Below are positions 27,230-36,188 of a stretch of DNA of 48,670 bases, piece after piece. The notes under the pieces were generated by a model. That model was given only the letters and a program-made list of their open reading frames with translations. It was not told where the DNA came from and did no database searches. The DNA is from a virus, in the IMG/VR virus record IMGVR_UViG_3300044981_000082, positions 1 to 48,670 of that record, one strand, 5' to 3'. The translations under genes and the position numbers were made by a program. The first letter of the stretch is position 1, and each line of letters begins with the position of its first letter.

Positions 27230-28810
27230 ATGAGTAAGCCTGATACTCGACGTTATCCCTCACGTCTCCCGCCTCGCTATCGCGAGTTAGCATTGGCAAG
27301 CTTGTTACCAACACCAGAGCAAGTCAAGAAGCTTTCTCTGCCTAAGCTCATCGACCTTCGCCAGCATCAATGGCGTTTGCAGGCCGAGATCGAACGCGAT
27401 CCTGCGAAGTTCTTCCATCCCAACAGTGGTGGACAAGATGAGTACATGCGTTTCGACAATCCCAATAAGCGAGGCCGGTACTTCTTTGCAGGTAACAAAA
27501 CAGGTAAAACCACCGGTACGTGCATCATCGTCGCGGAGTTCATGTGTGGCAGACAGCTCTGGGGCACGGAACCAGGCGAACGACCAGCACATGCGTATCG
27601 CCTGCCCTGTAGAGGTGTTTACTATACAGAAGACTTCGCTTCGCACGAAGAAACAATCATTCCAACGTATCTTACCTGGCTACCAAAAGGTGAGATTCTC
27701 TCCATAATTCGCTCACAGAGCGGCAATGTCTCGCACATCGTCCACAAAAACGGCAGTATCTTATACTTCCGTACTTATGACCAAGGTTATGAAAAAGCCG
27801 AGGGAAAAGACTACGACATCGCTGCCTGTGATGAGCCTCCTCCTCGGGAACTCTACACCGCAATCTTTCGTGGACTGGTTGCGCTTGGAGGCTTATTCTA
27901 CATCGCTGCAACTCTACTTAAAGAAGCATGGCTCTACGACGAGCTCGCACACGGATTTAACCAGGGCTTTCAGGGAGAAATATACGACAATCCTTGGCTC
28001 GATACAAAAGCGAGGGACGACTTTGTTGCGACCCTAGACGAGACAGAGAAAGCAGTTCGCATACATGGAAAGCCAATCTCGTTGACAGGCTTGATATACC
28101 CTGAGTTTCGAGACGCAGCCCCGACGGTTATCAAATCTATCAATCCTGAGTACCCATCTGAACTCCAGGCCGATGACGTTCCCTGGGACGTGTATCGCGA
28201 GGAGCCATACCCAATAATCATGGGTGTCGATCCTCACGAACGCAAACCTCTCCATGTGGAGTGGGCTTATGTTCTGCCAAATGATTCTGTACTCTGGTTC
28301 GATTGGGCTTTGGTTCCTTCAGGCTCATTCGACGAGGTTTTCGACTTTCTTGAGGACAAGGAAAATCATCACCGAGGCCGCACGCAGCTTACAGTTATGG
28401 ACCCAAATCGAGGTGCTGCAAAGCAGGCCGGCGACACTTGCTGGATGGATCAATTTGAGGCTCATGGTTATTCAGTATTACTGGGTAACGATGATCTTAG
28501 CATTGGCCACAGTACTACAAGAGACTATCTCAAAACCCAACGAATGCGCTGGACTGAGCGATGCCGAGGCGAGAAAGGTCCGATATACCAAATGGGGCGC
28601 TATGCGTGGGACGACTGGACGGGCAAGAAGCTTCGTGATAAGAGAGCCAGTAAGGAGTCGCCTCAGGAAAAATACAAGGACTTCCCAGATGTGCATCGAT
28701 ACGTGGCGATGGCGAATTTGACTTTTGACATGCTTAAGCACAAGAACGATGCCATTCGCGTGGCCGGTGAACGGCGCGCTGCTAGTTTCGGCAGGCCACG
28801 TGCTTATTAA
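27230..28810 (+). CDS. terL: Large terminase subunit
   Basis: The ATPase domain has Walker A GNKTGKTT at about 88-95, preceded by RYFFA, Walker B YDIAACDE at about 195-202 (with the catalytic Glu), and the coupling motif IAATLLKEAW. The nuclease domain has IIMGVDPH with the metal-binding Asp near 333, LTVMDPNRG with Asp near 391, and KDFPDVHRYVAMANL near 487. Length 526 is usual. A GGAGG precedes the start. It cuts concatemeric DNA and pumps it into the procapsid through the portal encoded downstream. Confidence 0.93.
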   Translation: MSKPDTRRYPSRLPPRYRELALASLLPTPEQVKKLSLPKLIDLRQHQWRLQAEIERDPAKFFHPNSGGQDEYMRFDNPNKRGRYFFAGNKTGKTTGTCIIVAEFMCGRQLWGTEPGERPAHAYRLPCRGVYYTEDFASHEETIIPTYLTWLPKGEILSIIRSQSGNVSHIVHKNGSILYFRTYDQGYEKAEGKDYDIAACDEPPPRELYTAIFRGLVALGGLFYIAATLLKEAWLYDELAHGFNQGFQGEIYDNPWLDTKARDDFVATLDETEKAVRIHGKPISLTGLIYPEFRDAAPTVIKSINPEYPSELQADDVPWDVYREEPYPIIMGVDPHERKPLHVEWAYVLPNDSVLWFDWALVPSGSFDEVFDFLEDKENHHRGRTQLTVMDPNRGAAKQAGDTCWMDQFEAHGYSVLLGNDDLSIGHSTTRDYLKTQRMRWTERCRGEKGPIYQMGRYAWDDWTGKKLRDKRASKESPQEKYKDFPDVHRYVAMANLTFDMLKHKNDAIRVAGERRAASFGRPRAY

Positions 28811-28820
28811 GGCTTAAATA

Positions 28821-29120
28821 ATGTTTTGGGGTAAGAAAAATAATCAGTTACTTAACGACCTAGCAAAGGCTGTACAAGCCGTAAAGGAGTTACTCATGGC
28901 AGACGCAACAACTTTCCAGGCAGATGTGGATGCGCTCAAAGCGAGTGTAGAGGCCGCGGCCACGCGAGTCATCGCAGCGATCCAGGCTGCCGGCCCGCTC
29001 ACTCAGGCTCAGCTCGACGCGGCAGATGCCGAGATCCAAGCTACTAAGACCGAGGCCGACGCGATCGCACCTGGCGCGCCTGTGGTGACCTCTGCAACTC
29101 CTGCCACGGTGAAAGCATAG
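28821..29120 (+). CDS. Small helical protein between terminase and portal (99 aa)
   Basis: After a basic N-terminus (MFWGKKNNQLL) the sequence is helical with heptad-like Leu and Ala (LAKAVQAVKELLMADATTFQADVDALKASVEAAATRVIAAIQAAG, QAQLDAADAEIQATKTEADAI) and a Pro/Thr-rich tail. Similar Ala-rich coiled coils are common between terminase and portal in phages. No enzymatic motif. Possibly a virion or scaffold accessory. Confidence 0.6.
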   Translation: MFWGKKNNQLLNDLAKAVQAVKELLMADATTFQADVDALKASVEAAATRVIAAIQAAGPLTQAQLDAADAEIQATKTEADAIAPGAPVVTSATPATVKA

Positions 29121-29124
29121 CTGC

Positions 29125-31497
29125 ATGGCCGCTGCGCCGAAACTTGATCCGTTTTTCGAGACTTTGCTGAGTAGAGGGGAAACTCTCTACTCGGTGAAGC
29201 TCTCTGAAAAAACGGAGATGCCTTTGGTTGAGAATGTCATCCGTGATATCCAGGATGCTTTCGGACAGATGCAAATCTATCGCGAAAACATGATTGAGAT
29301 GAACGAGAACTGGCGCGGGATGACAACGCCAAAGGATTTCCCGTTTGAAGACTGTGCGAACGTTCGTGTACCATTTACGAGCGTGATTGTGCAGCAAATG
29401 ATTGCTCGCTTTATGAAAGCCATCTTTGGCGGCGAGTATATTGCGGAGTTTAGTTCCCTCGACAAAGTCTACACAAAAGACGAAACAGACGACTTCAACA
29501 GATGGTTTGACTATGAGCTACGAGAGATTGTCAAGCTCAAGCCTACTACGCGAGACATCTTAGGCGAAATACTCAAGTATGGTAATGCTTTCCCAATGCC
29601 ATACTGGGACAAACGTACACAAGAACTACGCTCGTACAAACGCTTCACGATTCCCGAGGAAGGTTCAGTATCTGACTTTGTAGACCAGCAAGCCGTGATG
29701 TTGGCTAGTAGTTATCCAGGAGTAACTGTTAGCGAATCTCCCGATTATGGGGTTTACAAACTTGTAGATATTCAGAACAAGCCGGCGGGCCAGTTGCTGT
29801 TTTCCATCGTTATCATGGATGGCGTACCTGAACTCAAGTGTGAGATTCGCCGTCGTGAGACAGTGTTTGATGGTGTAGAGGTCTATGTACCTAACATTGA
29901 GGACTACGTCTTAGTACCTTCTGCTGGTACAATCGAAGAGATACCTTTCTGGGCTCTCCGTCGTTGGGTGGCGCCTGAGGATTTTCGCCAGGGCATCATC
30001 GACGGAGAGTACATTGATCTAGGCAAAGAAGAAAACGATCGAATTGCTCAATCTGCCGACGTGCGCATCGCAGATTTTGTAGCGCAGGAAGAAACCGAGC
30101 TGCAAGACTCTGAGCGTGGCACGGATCAGAAAGACAGCTCTGGCTACACGCCTCATCGTAAGTACATCGAAGTCTACAAATGGGAAGGTTGGTGGAGGCT
30201 CACAGACAAAGATGCCGGAGACATGGAGCGGTATCTTGAGCCGAAAGTTCAGTACTGTGTTCAGGTTGCCGTCCGCACGAAACGCATTATCGCCATTCAC
30301 AGGCTCGAGGATTTGAACAAAGATGGAAAGCGCAGTCCTGTACATTTTGGTTTTATCCATGAGCTTAATAGGCTGCTTGATATCGGACTCGCCGAATGGG
30401 TACGTCATGTGCAGGCTACACTCGATGCTATTGATAATCAGCGTCTCGATGCTGGTCTCATTACTAATATCCCCTGGGGTTTTTATAAGCCAAGTGCGGG
30501 CTTTAATCGCGAAGTACTGCGGGTCAAAATCGGCGAGTTTCTTCCCGTAAGTGATCCACAAGCTGTAAACATGCCTCAGTCTAATTACCAACCCATGTGG
30601 TCTTTTGAAGAAGAACGCATGGTTTGGCAATACGGCATGCAACAAGGGGGCATGAATGAAGCTTCCATCGGACAATCGATATCAAAGCGCCAGAGTGCAA
30701 GCGAGTTTGTTGGTACTGCGAGTGCTGCTGATTTGCGCACTGGTGACGCTGTTGATTATATACTCGAAAGTTTTCGTGAACTGGTTTACCGAATACTGGG
30801 ATTATATCAACAATTCGCGCCCCGTAAACGTGTCTTCCAAGTAGCAGGTGAGAATGGCCTGATGATCAACAAGGAGTTTGACATTGACAAGCTCCAAGGA
30901 CGGATCGTACTTAGGCTCACTGCTAACTTACAGCAAACCAATCAAGAGCTTCAACAAAAGATCGCGCTCGACATGCTCCAGATCCTCATGAACGGTCTGT
31001 TTATACAGACGGGTGTGGTGCAGGCCGATACGATATTTGCAGCTGCGAAGAAGCTCACGCGCGCGATGGGTTACGAAGGCGTGCCATTACATAAGCCTGA
31101 CATGCCACCTATGAGCGATTCGCCACAGGAAGAGCATCGTCAGATCGCCTTCGGCAAAGAGCCAATCGGCCCGACGCCTAATGAAAACTTCGAGGAGCAT
31201 TTACATGCTCACGCCAAGCTTGCAAGCGATCCTCGACTTGAAAAGCTGCTCTCGTCTGAAGCTCAACAAATGCTCGCCGACCACATAGCCAAGACTACTC
31301 AGATGCAGCAAGTAGTTAAGATAATGCGTACTGTTCAACAAGCGCAAGCTTTGCAATTACAAAAATCTCTAGTAGCCAAGGGTATCAATCCTGGTCAAGC
31401 AGGTGGTGGACAACCTGGCGATAATGCCGAGGCCGGTACACAAGCCGAGGGCGTTAGCCAAAGTGGAGGTGCTCCAGGTGGACAAGCCGGAATTTAA
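29125..31497 (+). CDS. Portal protein
   Basis: The 790-residue protein has the portal-like FPFEDCANVRVPFTSVIVQQMIARFMKAIFGGEYI near residue 75, GEILKYGNAFPMPYWD, and later FIHELNRLLDIGLAEWVRHVQATLDAIDNQRLDAG and GQSISKRQSASEFVGTASA, which resemble the stem and wing of large podoviral portals. The C-terminal 200 residues are helical and Gln-rich (LQQTNQELQQKIALDMLQIL; MQQVVKIMRTVQQAQALQLQKSL), as in the P22-type barrel. It forms the dodecameric ring for DNA entry and tail joining. It follows the terminase and precedes the scaffold. Confidence 0.85.
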   Translation: MAAAPKLDPFFETLLSRGETLYSVKLSEKTEMPLVENVIRDIQDAFGQMQIYRENMIEMNENWRGMTTPKDFPFEDCANVRVPFTSVIVQQMIARFMKAIFGGEYIAEFSSLDKVYTKDETDDFNRWFDYELREIVKLKPTTRDILGEILKYGNAFPMPYWDKRTQELRSYKRFTIPEEGSVSDFVDQQAVMLASSYPGVTVSESPDYGVYKLVDIQNKPAGQLLFSIVIMDGVPELKCEIRRRETVFDGVEVYVPNIEDYVLVPSAGTIEEIPFWALRRWVAPEDFRQGIIDGEYIDLGKEENDRIAQSADVRIADFVAQEETELQDSERGTDQKDSSGYTPHRKYIEVYKWEGWWRLTDKDAGDMERYLEPKVQYCVQVAVRTKRIIAIHRLEDLNKDGKRSPVHFGFIHELNRLLDIGLAEWVRHVQATLDAIDNQRLDAGLITNIPWGFYKPSAGFNREVLRVKIGEFLPVSDPQAVNMPQSNYQPMWSFEEERMVWQYGMQQGGMNEASIGQSISKRQSASEFVGTASAADLRTGDAVDYILESFRELVYRILGLYQQFAPRKRVFQVAGENGLMINKEFDIDKLQGRIVLRLTANLQQTNQELQQKIALDMLQILMNGLFIQTGVVQADTIFAAAKKLTRAMGYEGVPLHKPDMPPMSDSPQEEHRQIAFGKEPIGPTPNENFEEHLHAHAKLASDPRLEKLLSSEAQQMLADHIAKTTQMQQVVKIMRTVQQAQALQLQKSLVAKGINPGQAGGGQPGDNAEAGTQAEGVSQSGGAPGGQAGI

Positions 31498-31765
31498 GAA
31501 TTCTACTGTCTGGACAATAGTAGAAAAGGCTCTGCGTGAGTACGGCACACAGCTCGTAGCTGATATGCGTGTCGCGCTCAATGCAGGAACCGAACTCGGC
31601 AAAGAACGGGCCGTGGCTATCAACGGTTCACTTACAGCCGTTGATCAGATGCTCGCTTTACCAGAGACTCTGTTCCCGTCCGCCGAATCGTTATCCGACG
31701 ATAAGCAAGAAAATAAAGTACCTGTAAAGGAGAGAGGAAATGGAATTCGACGATTTGGCACGTAA
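31478..31765 (+). CDS. Small protein between portal and scaffold (95 aa)
   Basis: A GTG at 31478 has GGAGG eight bases upstream and gives a 20-base overlap with the portal; an ATG at 31403 would overlap it by 95 bases, so the GTG is chosen. The product has FKNSTVWTIVEKALREYGTQLVADMRVALNAGTELGKERAVA, a helical unit, then TAVDQMLALPETLF and a charged C-terminus. It overlaps the scaffold gene by 26 bases. No family recognised. Confidence 0.58.
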   Translation: MDKPEFKNSTVWTIVEKALREYGTQLVADMRVALNAGTELGKERAVAINGSLTAVDQMLALPETLFPSAESLSDDKQENKVPVKERGNGIRRFGT

Positions 31766-32738
31766 ATTTATTTGTTTCATCGACGATGGAAGCGGTGGCG
31801 AAGGTGGAGGGGCTGGAGGAGGCTCTGGCGAGGGCGGAGGTGACAGCGGTGCCGGCGATCAGGGAGGCGAAGGCGGCCAGGGCGATGGTGGAGCACCCAA
31901 AGCTGAGTCACTGACGAAAGAAGGCATCGCACTGCTTGTTAGCGAGCAGATGAAGCCATTGCATGAAAAGATTGGCGAACTCACCAGTGAGAACGTCAAC
32001 CTGCGCAACGCCATGCGTTCCGGCGCGGGAGTACCTCGCAGAGCCGAACCGGAAATTGTTAAAGAGGAACCTCCCAAGCTCCCGACCAAGGACGAGTTCC
32101 TGGCTCAGATGAATGCTGATCCTGTTACGACAATCAAGACCATCATCGAGTCAATCGTCAACCCGCAACTCGACAAGCGAATCACGGCCGCGACTTCAGG
32201 TGTGAAAGCTGAGAGCGAGGCCCGCGAAGCTTTCATGCGCGATGCCGAGGGCGATCGCACCAATGCGTTATCAGTAGCTTCTACTTACGAAGGTGATCTC
32301 CGAACCGAGTACGACAAGCTGGGCGATCAGGAGCTACGAGCTATCGCGGCTTCCCGAGGTGGGCGTTACCAGGTCGGTGATCTCGAACTCGCCGCAAATC
32401 GAGCTGAGCGCAAAATGCGCCAGGCCGGCAAGTTGCCTAACGCCAACAGTAACGGAAATGGCAGTGGCAACGGTAACAACGATACTCGCTTCTCGTTCCA
32501 ACGCAACAACCCCAAGTCAAGTTCTGGTGCTGGAGCCGGTAATGGTAATGGCAACGGGGCCGGCGCGCCAGGCGCAATCAAAACCATCGACGACCTCGTG
32601 GCTCATAACAAAATGACTAAGGACGAAGCCGAGGGCGCTCGCAAGAACAACAAGAAGTGGGGGCTCTCAGACGAGGATTTCGTGAAGAGCTACATGGAAG
32701 CCGAGAAAGACAATCCCAGGTTTGGGACAGGAGCATAG
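31740..32738 (+). CDS. Scaffold-like protein
   Basis: GGAGAGAGGAA precedes the ATG. After a short N-terminus there is a Gly/Glu/Asp-rich stretch (residues about 18-50) and then helices (LLVSEQMKPLHEKIGELTSENVNLRNAM, DEFLAQMNADPVTTIKTIIESIVNPQL), a second polar Asn/Gly/Ser linker (about 235-280), and a charged C-terminal helix-turn-helix (IDDLVAHNKMTKDEAEGARKNNKKWGLSDEDFVKSYM), the usual capsid-binding end of scaffolds. It lies between portal and capsid. It would guide capsid assembly and leave the head. Charge and layout support the call; no specific family is claimed. Confidence 0.72.
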   Translation: MEFDDLARKFICFIDDGSGGEGGGAGGGSGEGGGDSGAGDQGGEGGQGDGGAPKAESLTKEGIALLVSEQMKPLHEKIGELTSENVNLRNAMRSGAGVPRRAEPEIVKEEPPKLPTKDEFLAQMNADPVTTIKTIIESIVNPQLDKRITAATSGVKAESEAREAFMRDAEGDRTNALSVASTYEGDLRTEYDKLGDQELRAIAASRGGRYQVGDLELAANRAERKMRQAGKLPNANSNGNGSGNGNNDTRFSFQRNNPKSSSGAGAGNGNGNGAGAPGAIKTIDDLVAHNKMTKDEAEGARKNNKKWGLSDEDFVKSYMEAEKDNPRFGTGA

Positions 32739-32739
32739 C

Positions 32740-33300
32740 ATGTCACGCGAAGAAAGAGACATAAACGCCGATAACAACGGCGAGGTACACGGCGAGGGTT
32801 TTGCACTACCTGGCTTCAAGGTAGACAAATTCGGCAACAAGTTTGCTCTGCCTGTTGCTGATGACGAAAGCCTGTTCGACAGCAATCCACTCGCCTGGCC
32901 GAATCAAGAGCAACTTGCCAAGGAAGGCTGGTACACATATTTCGAGACAGAAGAGAACATGGGCATCGCCCTGTCTCGAGGTTTCCGGCCCGTCTCGCGC
33001 GAAGAGGCAGGCTTTGCTCATATCGATGGCGCAGAGGAAACCGAATACGGCAAGCCCGAGGCATTAGTCATGCCTCACCGTGTTGGTAACATGACGCTGA
33101 TCAAAGCTCCGATGGAAACATACCTGGCCATCGACAAACAGCGTCAGCGTGTTGCTCGTGCAGCCACGCATCCAATCCTCTATGGCAACAAAAACAAACG
33201 CAAAGAGACCAAAACTGACCAAGGTAACGTGACCGAGGAAGACACCATTAATGCCGCAATGACTGTCGCAAGAATAACTCCCGCCTCAGGGGAGCGCTAA
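32740..33300 (+). CDS. Hypothetical protein between scaffold and capsid genes (186 aa)
   Basis: The ATG at 32740 has GGAG six bases upstream, preferred over a TTG at 32722. The product is polar and acidic at the start (MSREERDINADNNGEVHGEGF) and has GFKVDKFGNKFALP, WPNQEQLAKEGWYTYFETEENMGIALSRGFRPVSREEAGF, a compact mixed domain. It resembles proteins found at this place in phages with similar capsid modules, but no function is known. A head-completion or assembly factor is a reasonable guess. Confidence 0.6.
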   Translation: MSREERDINADNNGEVHGEGFALPGFKVDKFGNKFALPVADDESLFDSNPLAWPNQEQLAKEGWYTYFETEENMGIALSRGFRPVSREEAGFAHIDGAEETEYGKPEALVMPHRVGNMTLIKAPMETYLAIDKQRQRVARAATHPILYGNKNKRKETKTDQGNVTEEDTINAAMTVARITPASGER

Positions 33301-33331
33301 ACACCCGCGCTAAGGCGCAAGGAGAATTGCT

Positions 33332-33898
33332 ATGCCTCTCGCGAACGTAAACGCTCCAATGGGATTTCGCCTGTTGGACTCTTTTGACACCGTAATTACG
33401 AGGCAACGTAATGTGCCAGCTGCAAGAGCCGCAGTTGGCGCAGCCGCAAGTGCCGACATCGCGATAGGCGATGCATACGGAATCGACGCGAACGGAAATG
33501 CCTTCCATGCAGGTGCTGACGCAGTAGTCCGCGGCGTGGTGGTAGGCTTTGCGTTGTTGCCAGTGAGTAACATCATGAATGGCAACGGCCCGATTTCGGA
33601 GGATTATCTCGCAGCGGCGGTTGCGGGCCTCGTTATTGGATGCGAAGATCCAAATGCTACGTTCGAGGTGTGGAGCGATGCAGTAGTCGGCTTTCTCCAG
33701 GCCAACATCGGTGGTAAATTCAATCTGTTCGACGTGGCCCCCGATTCGCTCTTCCGTCAGTCTCGCCAGTACCTGAACGTTAACGGTGGTGCCGGTACGC
33801 AGTTCGTCGCCAACGACAAGATCAACTCGCCCGCAGATAACGTGTACGGGCCTAGCTGTCGAGTGCAGGTATCACTCGCGACCGCGTTGCAGCCGTAA
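33332..33898 (+). CDS. Putative head decoration or minor capsid protein
   Basis: AAGGAG precedes the ATG. MPLANVNAPMGFRLLDS starts a beta-rich protein, with IAIGDAYGIDANGNAFHAGADAVVRGVVVGFAL, similar to short barrel-like phage head decoration domains, and a C-terminal NINSPADNVYGPSCRVQVSLATAL-type strand set. It lies 32 bases before the major capsid gene, which is where decoration or stabilising proteins are found. Function by position and beta content. Confidence 0.58.
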   Translation: MPLANVNAPMGFRLLDSFDTVITRQRNVPAARAAVGAAASADIAIGDAYGIDANGNAFHAGADAVVRGVVVGFALLPVSNIMNGNGPISEDYLAAAVAGLVIGCEDPNATFEVWSDAVVGFLQANIGGKFNLFDVAPDSLFRQSRQYLNVNGGAGTQFVANDKINSPADNVYGPSCRVQVSLATALQP

Positions 33899-33930
33899 GG
33901 CCAGCACGTAGTTCGTAGGGAGGTTGTTAC

Positions 33931-34833
33931 ATGCCTAGCCTTCGCGCACAATTCCAGCGGACGATGTTTCCTGGCATCAGGGAGTTCATCTTTCGTGGAT
34001 ACAAGGAAAAACCTCTGGAGTATTCCCAGATCTACAAGGTCATGTCTTCGGACTCGGCCTTTGAGGAAGACTACCAGGCTGCTGGCGTCGGGTTGTTTAA
34101 CCTGATACCGGAAGCAACCCTGGTCGAAGAGGACACGTTCTATCCTGGCCTCTCGATTCGATACACACATCTCGACTATGCCAAGCGGATCGGCTTCTCG
34201 CATCAGTTCATCCGCGACGGCAAGATCAACATGTGGAACGATCGCTCGCGCGACATGGGATACTCCGCAAGGCAGACGATGGAAATTCTGCTCGCGGACA
34301 TCTTGAACTCGGGCAACACCACACTCGGTTATGACAATCAGCCATTGTTCTCGGCCAATCACCCGTTGACTCGTGGCGGTGCGGGTCGTGTACAGAGCAA
34401 CATTCTCTCCACGCCGGCCACGTTGTCAGTTGTCTCGTACCGAGCCATGCTCACACAGTTCCGCAGGTTTTTCGATCCGACTGGCGTGCGCCGCATTCAG
34501 TTGAATGCAGCTACGCTGGTCGTGCCGCCGGAACTCGAGTGGAACGCAAAGGAAATCGTCAAGTCAGTCACTCGCCCAGACACTGCGAACCGCGCCGACA
34601 ACGTTTCCATGAATACCACTACGATTTTCGTGTACGATTATCTGCTTCAGCCCAAGCCCTGGTTTATCTTCGCCGACAAAGGCGACGTGAAGATCAAGGT
34701 CTACGAGCGCGAGAAGTTCAACGTGATGGAGTACGAGCGCGAAGAACAGCGCATGAACTGGGTCCAGGCCGCCATCGCGTTCTCGTTCGGCTGGAGCGAC
34801 TATATTGGAGTCGTCGGCACCTATCCTCCATGA
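33931..34833 (+). CDS. Major capsid protein
   Basis: GGGAGG lies seven bases before the start. The 300-residue protein has the N-arm and E-loop-like pattern (PLEYSQIYKVMSSDSAFEED, GVGLFNLIPEATLVEEDTF), then IRYTHLDYAKRIGFSHQFIRDG, LLADILNSGNTTLGYDNQPLFSANHP, which matches the G-x-x-L-F-S-x-x-H-P signature of Mu-type major capsid proteins, and NAATLVVPPELEWNAKEIVKS, IKVYEREKFNVMEYEREEQ. It would form the HK97-fold shell. It lies between decoration and tail-adaptor genes. Confidence 0.88.
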   Translation: MPSLRAQFQRTMFPGIREFIFRGYKEKPLEYSQIYKVMSSDSAFEEDYQAAGVGLFNLIPEATLVEEDTFYPGLSIRYTHLDYAKRIGFSHQFIRDGKINMWNDRSRDMGYSARQTMEILLADILNSGNTTLGYDNQPLFSANHPLTRGGAGRVQSNILSTPATLSVVSYRAMLTQFRRFFDPTGVRRIQLNAATLVVPPELEWNAKEIVKSVTRPDTANRADNVSMNTTTIFVYDYLLQPKPWFIFADKGDVKIKVYEREKFNVMEYEREEQRMNWVQAAIAFSFGWSDYIGVVGTYPP

Positions 34834-34874
34834 GCGAGCTGTAACACAATAACGTTCGCTAAGGAGGATTTTCG

Positions 34875-35453
34875 ATGGCTAATACAAACCAGAATTTCCC
34901 ACAGGGCGCGCGGGGTATTTTTATCCCTGCACCTGAGTGGGCGTTTCCTGACGGTACGTGGACACTCACTCGAGCTGCTGCTGGTAATTACTACATGCTC
35001 AAAACAGCTGGTGCGGCCACGACTCACCCAGCTGTTAATCTGCAGAAAGCAATCAAGCGGCTTATAGCTGCGTTGCTTACTGTCAACGCGCCTATGGGCG
35101 GCGAGTTGCAAGAAGGTGGCATTTTCACCGGCTTTGATCTTGTGTACTCGATCGCTACAGCTGCTCTCACATCTATCACGCCTGCAACATACGAAACACT
35201 TTACAAAAACGCAACAGCCAATGCGGTATCGAGTCCTGGGGGAGCTGTATTATCGTATCCTACAACGGGCGTAGCAGCGCCTGTGGCTACGCAAGCGACT
35301 CCCTATGTCGTGGGTTTTCAGATGACCACGCCGTATCTCATTGGACAGAACCTTGCCGATGTGAGCGACTGGCTCGAGCTCGCTGTGGTTGACCCTGGAA
35401 CAAGTGTGTTTGCGTTGTACGGAGCGATGCTTAAGTTCAACGCGAATCAGTAG
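34875..35453 (+). CDS. Hypothetical virion protein, 192 aa
   Basis: AAGGAGG precedes the ATG. The product is beta-rich and Ala/Thr/Pro-rich (GIFIPAPEWAFPDGTWTLTRAAAGNYYMLKTAGAATTHPAVNL, YSIATAALTSITPATYETLY), with no signal peptide. Its place directly after the capsid suggests a head fibre, decoration or neck protein. It is followed by a 97-residue protein of related style. Function not shown. Confidence 0.55.
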   Translation: MANTNQNFPQGARGIFIPAPEWAFPDGTWTLTRAAAGNYYMLKTAGAATTHPAVNLQKAIKRLIAALLTVNAPMGGELQEGGIFTGFDLVYSIATAALTSITPATYETLYKNATANAVSSPGGAVLSYPTTGVAAPVATQATPYVVGFQMTTPYLIGQNLADVSDWLELAVVDPGTSVFALYGAMLKFNANQ

Positions 35454-35463
35454 AGGTACATCT

Positions 35464-35757
35464 ATGTCTATGTTACTCATGAATGCGGGGGTAGCGAGTA
35501 GTGTATCTCCAGTTGTCGAAGCAAACTCATGCGGCAAAGATTTTGTTCACTGTCGTGTGAGTGCCACCGGCACATTTGCGGCGGATTCGGTTACTGTACA
35601 GCACTCACCCGATAGCGGTACTACCTGGTTTACACTAGGCACACTTGGCAAATCAGGCGACGAGTTCGTAGTCGAAGACCCTTTCGACTGGATTCGCGCT
35701 ATTGCAGGACCAGCGATGACAGGAGTAGCAAATGTATTTCTTGACTTTAGTGCGTAG
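35464..35757 (+). CDS. Small beta-rich protein (97 aa)
   Basis: The ATG at 35464 has GAGG seven to eight bases upstream and avoids an overlap with the gene before. The product has FVHCRVSATGTFAADSVTVQHSPDSGTTWFTLGTL and DEFVVEDPFDWIRAIAGPAMTGVANVFLDFS, like a small Ig- or carbohydrate-binding-like beta sandwich. It overlaps the next exported protein by 26 bases. Possibly a head or tail fibre element. Confidence 0.58.
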   Translation: MSMLLMNAGVASSVSPVVEANSCGKDFVHCRVSATGTFAADSVTVQHSPDSGTTWFTLGTLGKSGDEFVVEDPFDWIRAIAGPAMTGVANVFLDFSA

Positions 35758-36187
35758 AGCGAGAGCGATACTGCTTCTGTCATTAAGCGTGTTGTTGTTA
35801 TCGGGAAGTGTGTATGCCTTCCCGATAACACAAAACGTACAGCGAAGCACGCAGTACATGAGTACTACACCGATCATTAACTCACATGGCACCACGTGTA
35901 CGGGTGGCTCGTGTGCTGTGTGCGCCAGTGTTACAACAGTCGCCACGATTGTGTCTGGCAACACATCTCGAGGAATGTGGTGTTTGTACACCAGTGCATT
36001 ACTCAATGGAGCTTACGGAGGAATAAATAACTCCGCGCCTGCTATCACTCCTACAAGCGCCAACGGCATTCCTATGGGTCCGGTTAATACCTGGCTTTGT
36101 GAAGTAGGAGCGCCTGGTAATAGATTTGATGTGATACCTCAGACGGGTACGGCTAGTGTTTGTACGATAGAGTATCCGCTACAGTAG
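35732..36187 (+). CDS. Exported Cys-rich small protein with signal peptide (151 aa)
   Basis: AGGAG lies six bases before the ATG, inside the end of the preceding gene. The N-terminus YFLTLVRRARAILLLSLSVLLLSGSVYAFPITQ is a clear signal peptide with VYA cleavage. The mature protein is Thr/Ser-rich with Cys pairs (GTTCTGGSCAVCASVTT, GMWCLYTSALL, TWLCEVGAPG, ASVCTIEY). It resembles the other exported proteins at 26341 and 36189 in style. Export from a phage virion operon is unusual. Function unknown. Confidence 0.7.
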   Translation: MYFLTLVRRARAILLLSLSVLLLSGSVYAFPITQNVQRSTQYMSTTPIINSHGTTCTGGSCAVCASVTTVATIVSGNTSRGMWCLYTSALLNGAYGGINNSAPAITPTSANGIPMGPVNTWLCEVGAPGNRFDVIPQTGTASVCTIEYPLQ

Positions 36188-36188
36188 T

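Noticed and set aside
30019-30675. Leftward 218-codon ORF inside the portal gene
   Set aside because: Antisense shadow of a clear portal reading frame.
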